64,000 nt of DNA from Paracoccaceae bacterium. Lineage in GTDB: Bacteria > Pseudomonadota > Alphaproteobacteria > Rhodobacterales > Rhodobacteraceae. The stretch is taken from positions 1 through 64,000 of the forward strand of contig JACVZW010000087.1 of the NCBI GenBank assembly GCA_014654775.1, given 5' to 3'. Made by a program: the position numbers and the translations under genes. Positions 61,937-64,000 of the stretch are shown piece by piece; position 1 is the first letter of the stretch, and every line of letters begins with the position of its first letter. Under the pieces are notes generated by a model. It did not search any database. It saw only the letters and a list, made by a program, of their open reading frames with translations, and had not been told where the DNA came from.

Positions 61937-62158
61937 GGCGTGGGTCCGTTCCGTTGAGGAGGGTTGAATTCTGTCCCGCTGACATGGCCTCTGCCGCGCC
62001 ACCGAACAATTCGGCGCAGACGCAAGGGACTTGTGCGCCGATGCACCTTTCCCCCTGTTGCAGGGCGAAAGCTGACGCCTGCCCTTGCCCCTGCCCGCCC
62101 CAAGTGCAAATCTGCCCGAAAGGTGCCGCCTCCCGCGCACCACCCTTCGCGTGACCCG
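61937..62158. other. 222-bp divergent gap between flavin reductase and cobT
   Basis: No gene or repeat was recognised. The region must hold the promoters of both genes, but no clear -35/-10 pairs were seen. Confidence 0.4.
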
Positions 62159-64000
62159 ATGACCAAACCCACCGACAACCCCGCCGACCCCTTCAAGAAG
62201 GCGCTGGCCGAAGCCACCCGCACCATGGCCGATGACCCGGACATGACGGTACAATATTCTGTGGATCCCCCCGGCATGAACCGCGAGGGAGTGCGTCTGC
62301 CACAGGTTTCCCGCCGCATGACGCGGGACGAGGTGATGCTCGCGCGGGGCACCGCCGACGCCTTCGCGCTGCGCCGCAAGTTCCACGATGACGGCGTCGC
62401 CGCCCGCTACGCCCCGCAAGGCAACCTCGCACGCGAGATCTACGAGGCGATGGAAACCGCCCGCTGCGAGGCCGTGGGGGCCCGCGCCATGCCCGGCACC
62501 GCCGTGAACATCGATGCCAAGATCGCGCATGAGGCGGAACGCAAAGGATATTCCCAGATCACCAGCATGCAGGACGCACCGCTTTCGGTCGCCGCAGGCT
62601 ACCTTGTCCGCCATCTCGCCACGGGCCGCGACATGCCGAAAGGCGCAGGCAACGTGATGGACCTCTGGCGCGGCTTCATCGAAGAACAGGCCGGCGGCAC
62701 GCTGGAAAACATGGACCATGTGCTGGAGGATCAGGCCGCCTTCGCACGCCTCGCACGCAAGGTCATCTCCGACCTCGGCTATGGCGATCAACTGGGCGAC
62801 GACCCCGATCAGGACGAGCCCGACGATCAGGAAGGCGAGGCCGAAGAGGATCAGGACAGCCCCGACAGCGCGGGCGACGAAGAACAGGAAAGCGACGAGT
62901 CCGAAGCCGCGCCCGAACGCAGCCAGGAGGAACAGCAGGACCAGTCGCAGGCGCAGGTCACGATGGAAGACAGCGCCGATATGGAGCAGGGCGATGAGGC
63001 CGAACTTCCCGAAGGCGAGGCTCCGCTGGAACCGCCGCCGCCCGCCCCCTATTCCGACGCCGACCCGAACTACACCGTCTATACCACTGATTTCGATGAA
63101 GAAATCCGCGCCGAGGACTTGGCCGAAGCCGCCGAACTGGAACGGTTGCGCGCCTATCTGGACCAGCAGCTTGAACCCCTCAAGGGGGCCGTGTCGCGCC
63201 TTGCGAACAAGCTGCAGCGCCGCCTTCAGGCGCAGCAGAACCGCTCGTGGCTGTTCGATCTGGAGGAAGGCACGCTGGATGCGGGACGCTTAGCGCGGGT
63301 GGTGGCAAACCCAACGACGCCCCTGTCGTTCAAGCAGGAGAAGGACACCGAGTTCCGCGACACCTGCGTGACACTGCTGCTGGACAATTCCGGGTCCATG
63401 CGCGGCCGCCCCATCTCCATCGCCGCGATCTGCGCCGATGTGCTGGCACGCACGCTGGAACGCTGTTCGGTCAAGGTGGAAATCCTCGGCTTCACCACCC
63501 GGGCGTGGAAGGGCGGGCAGTCGCGCGAACGCTGGCTGGCGCAAGGTCGCCCGCAAGGTCCGGGCCGCCTGAACGACCTGCGCCACATCATCTACAAGGG
63601 CGCGGATGCGCCGTGGCGGCGGGCGAGGCCCAATCTCGGGCTTATGATGAAAGAAGGGCTTCTGAAAGAGAACATCGACGGCGAGGCGCTGGAATGGGCG
63701 CATCGCCGGATGATGGCCCGCCCCGAGGCGCGGAAGATCCTGATGGTGATTTCCGACGGCGCGCCGGTGGACGACTCAACTTTGTCCGTCAACCCCGCGA
63801 ATTTCCTTGAAAAACACCTCCGCGACGTGATCGCCATGGTGGAACGGCGGCGTCAGGTGGAACTCATCGCCATCGGCATCGGCCATGACGTGACGCGCTA
63901 CTACCAGCGCGCCGTGACGATCACCGATGTGGAACAACTGGCCGGCGCGATGACGGAACAGCTGGCCGGGCTTTTCGAAAGCGACCCAAAGAAACGGGCC
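62159..64000 (+). CDS. cobT: Cobaltochelatase subunit CobT, 3' end outside window
   Basis: At least 614 codons, open to the window edge. The N-terminus ([19 protein letters not shown]) is followed by a helical part and a very acidic linker at about 215-300 ([20 protein letters not shown]). The C-terminal von Willebrand A-like domain has the MIDAS motif DNSGS at about 407-411 and a [11 protein letters not shown] segment. CobT is the metal-positioning partner of CobS and CobN. The missing C-terminus is probably short, since CobT is usually about 620-640 residues. Confidence 0.96.
   Translation, partial: MTKPTDNPADPFKKALAEATRTMADDPDMTVQYSVDPPGMNREGVRLPQVSRRMTRDEVMLARGTADAFALRRKFHDDGVAARYAPQGNLAREIYEAMETARCEAVGARAMPGTAVNIDAKIAHEAERKGYSQITSMQDAPLSVAAGYLVRHLATGRDMPKGAGNVMDLWRGFIEEQAGGTLENMDHVLEDQAAFARLARKVISDLGYGDQLGDDPDQDEPDDQEGEAEEDQDSPDSAGDEEQESDESEAAPERSQEEQQDQSQAQVTMEDSADMEQGDEAELPEGEAPLEPPPPAPYSDADPNYTVYTTDFDEEIRAEDLAEAAELERLRAYLDQQLEPLKGAVSRLANKLQRRLQAQQNRSWLFDLEEGTLDAGRLARVVANPTTPLSFKQEKDTEFRDTCVTLLLDNSGSMRGRPISIAAICADVLARTLERCSVKVEILGFTTRAWKGGQSRERWLAQGRPQGPGRLNDLRHIIYKGADAPWRRARPNLGLMMKEGLLKENIDGEALEWAHRRMMARPEARKILMVISDGAPVDDSTLSVNPANFLEKHLRDVIAMVERRRQVELIAIGIGHDVTRYYQRAVTITDVEQLAGAMTEQLAGLFESDPKKRA

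Noticed and set aside
61352-62791. 479-codon minus frame joining flavin reductase to a long upstream part
   Set aside because: The upstream part is antisense to cobT. The reductase starts at 61936.

Overview
The window reads as chromosomal DNA of a GC-rich alphaproteobacterium, most likely of the Rhodobacteraceae/Paracoccaceae group. The signs are strong GC codon bias, a trpE...trpGDC-moaC-moeA-lexA-comEC-gltX-gltA gene order, a GAAC-N7-GAAC SOS box, cobaltochelatase CobS/CobT, a divergent polysaccharide deacetylase, and an alphaproteobacterial-type ornithine decarboxylase with a structured leader. Most of it is housekeeping DNA. The unusual material is one giant exoprotein at the left edge and many small repeats and palindromes between genes.

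Left part (1-7.5 kb): a very large RTX-type heme peroxidase on the minus strand, cut by the window start, faces a NarL/FixJ-type response regulator across a gene-poor 857-bp region. Both genes carry a near-identical 27-bp box in the same orientation relative to their own start, which suggests shared control. Next come tRNA-Pro(TGG), a DUF192 protein, a double cold-shock protein and pdxH on the minus strand, then fabI, a LysE exporter, gpt, an aminotransferase, a PpiD-like foldase and trpE on the plus strand.

Middle part (16.5-32 kb): a convergent region with direct repeats, a divergent polysaccharide deacetylase, trpG-trpD-trpC, moaC-moeA, lexA with its SOS box, comEC, gltX, gltA, an unaccompanied molybdenum hydroxylase large subunit of the form II CoxL type, and an ornithine decarboxylase preceded by a candidate speF-like RNA leader and a divergent Lrp-type regulator.

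Right-middle part (32.8-48 kb): a TetR regulator with two candidate operators faces a frameshifted DUF4281 gene and a membrane protein. Then follow valS with a low-GC insert, a DUF1992 protein, three tandem palindromes, a HisC-like aminotransferase, gatB, a lipoprotein transglycosylase, pepN and a Cache-type histidine kinase.

Right part (48-64 kb): a photolyase-family gene, DUF2256, a REP-associated transposase (RAYT) flanked by REP palindromes, an ArsR-SRPBCC-SRPBCC operon, malate synthase G, bolA, a J-domain protein, cobS, a chemoreceptor, two cell-envelope-type enzymes, a flavin reductase and cobT, which runs off the right edge.

No CRISPR array, prophage, rRNA operon or plasmid origin was seen. 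All coordinates and motif matches were read by eye. Family names rest on motif recognition without database searches.
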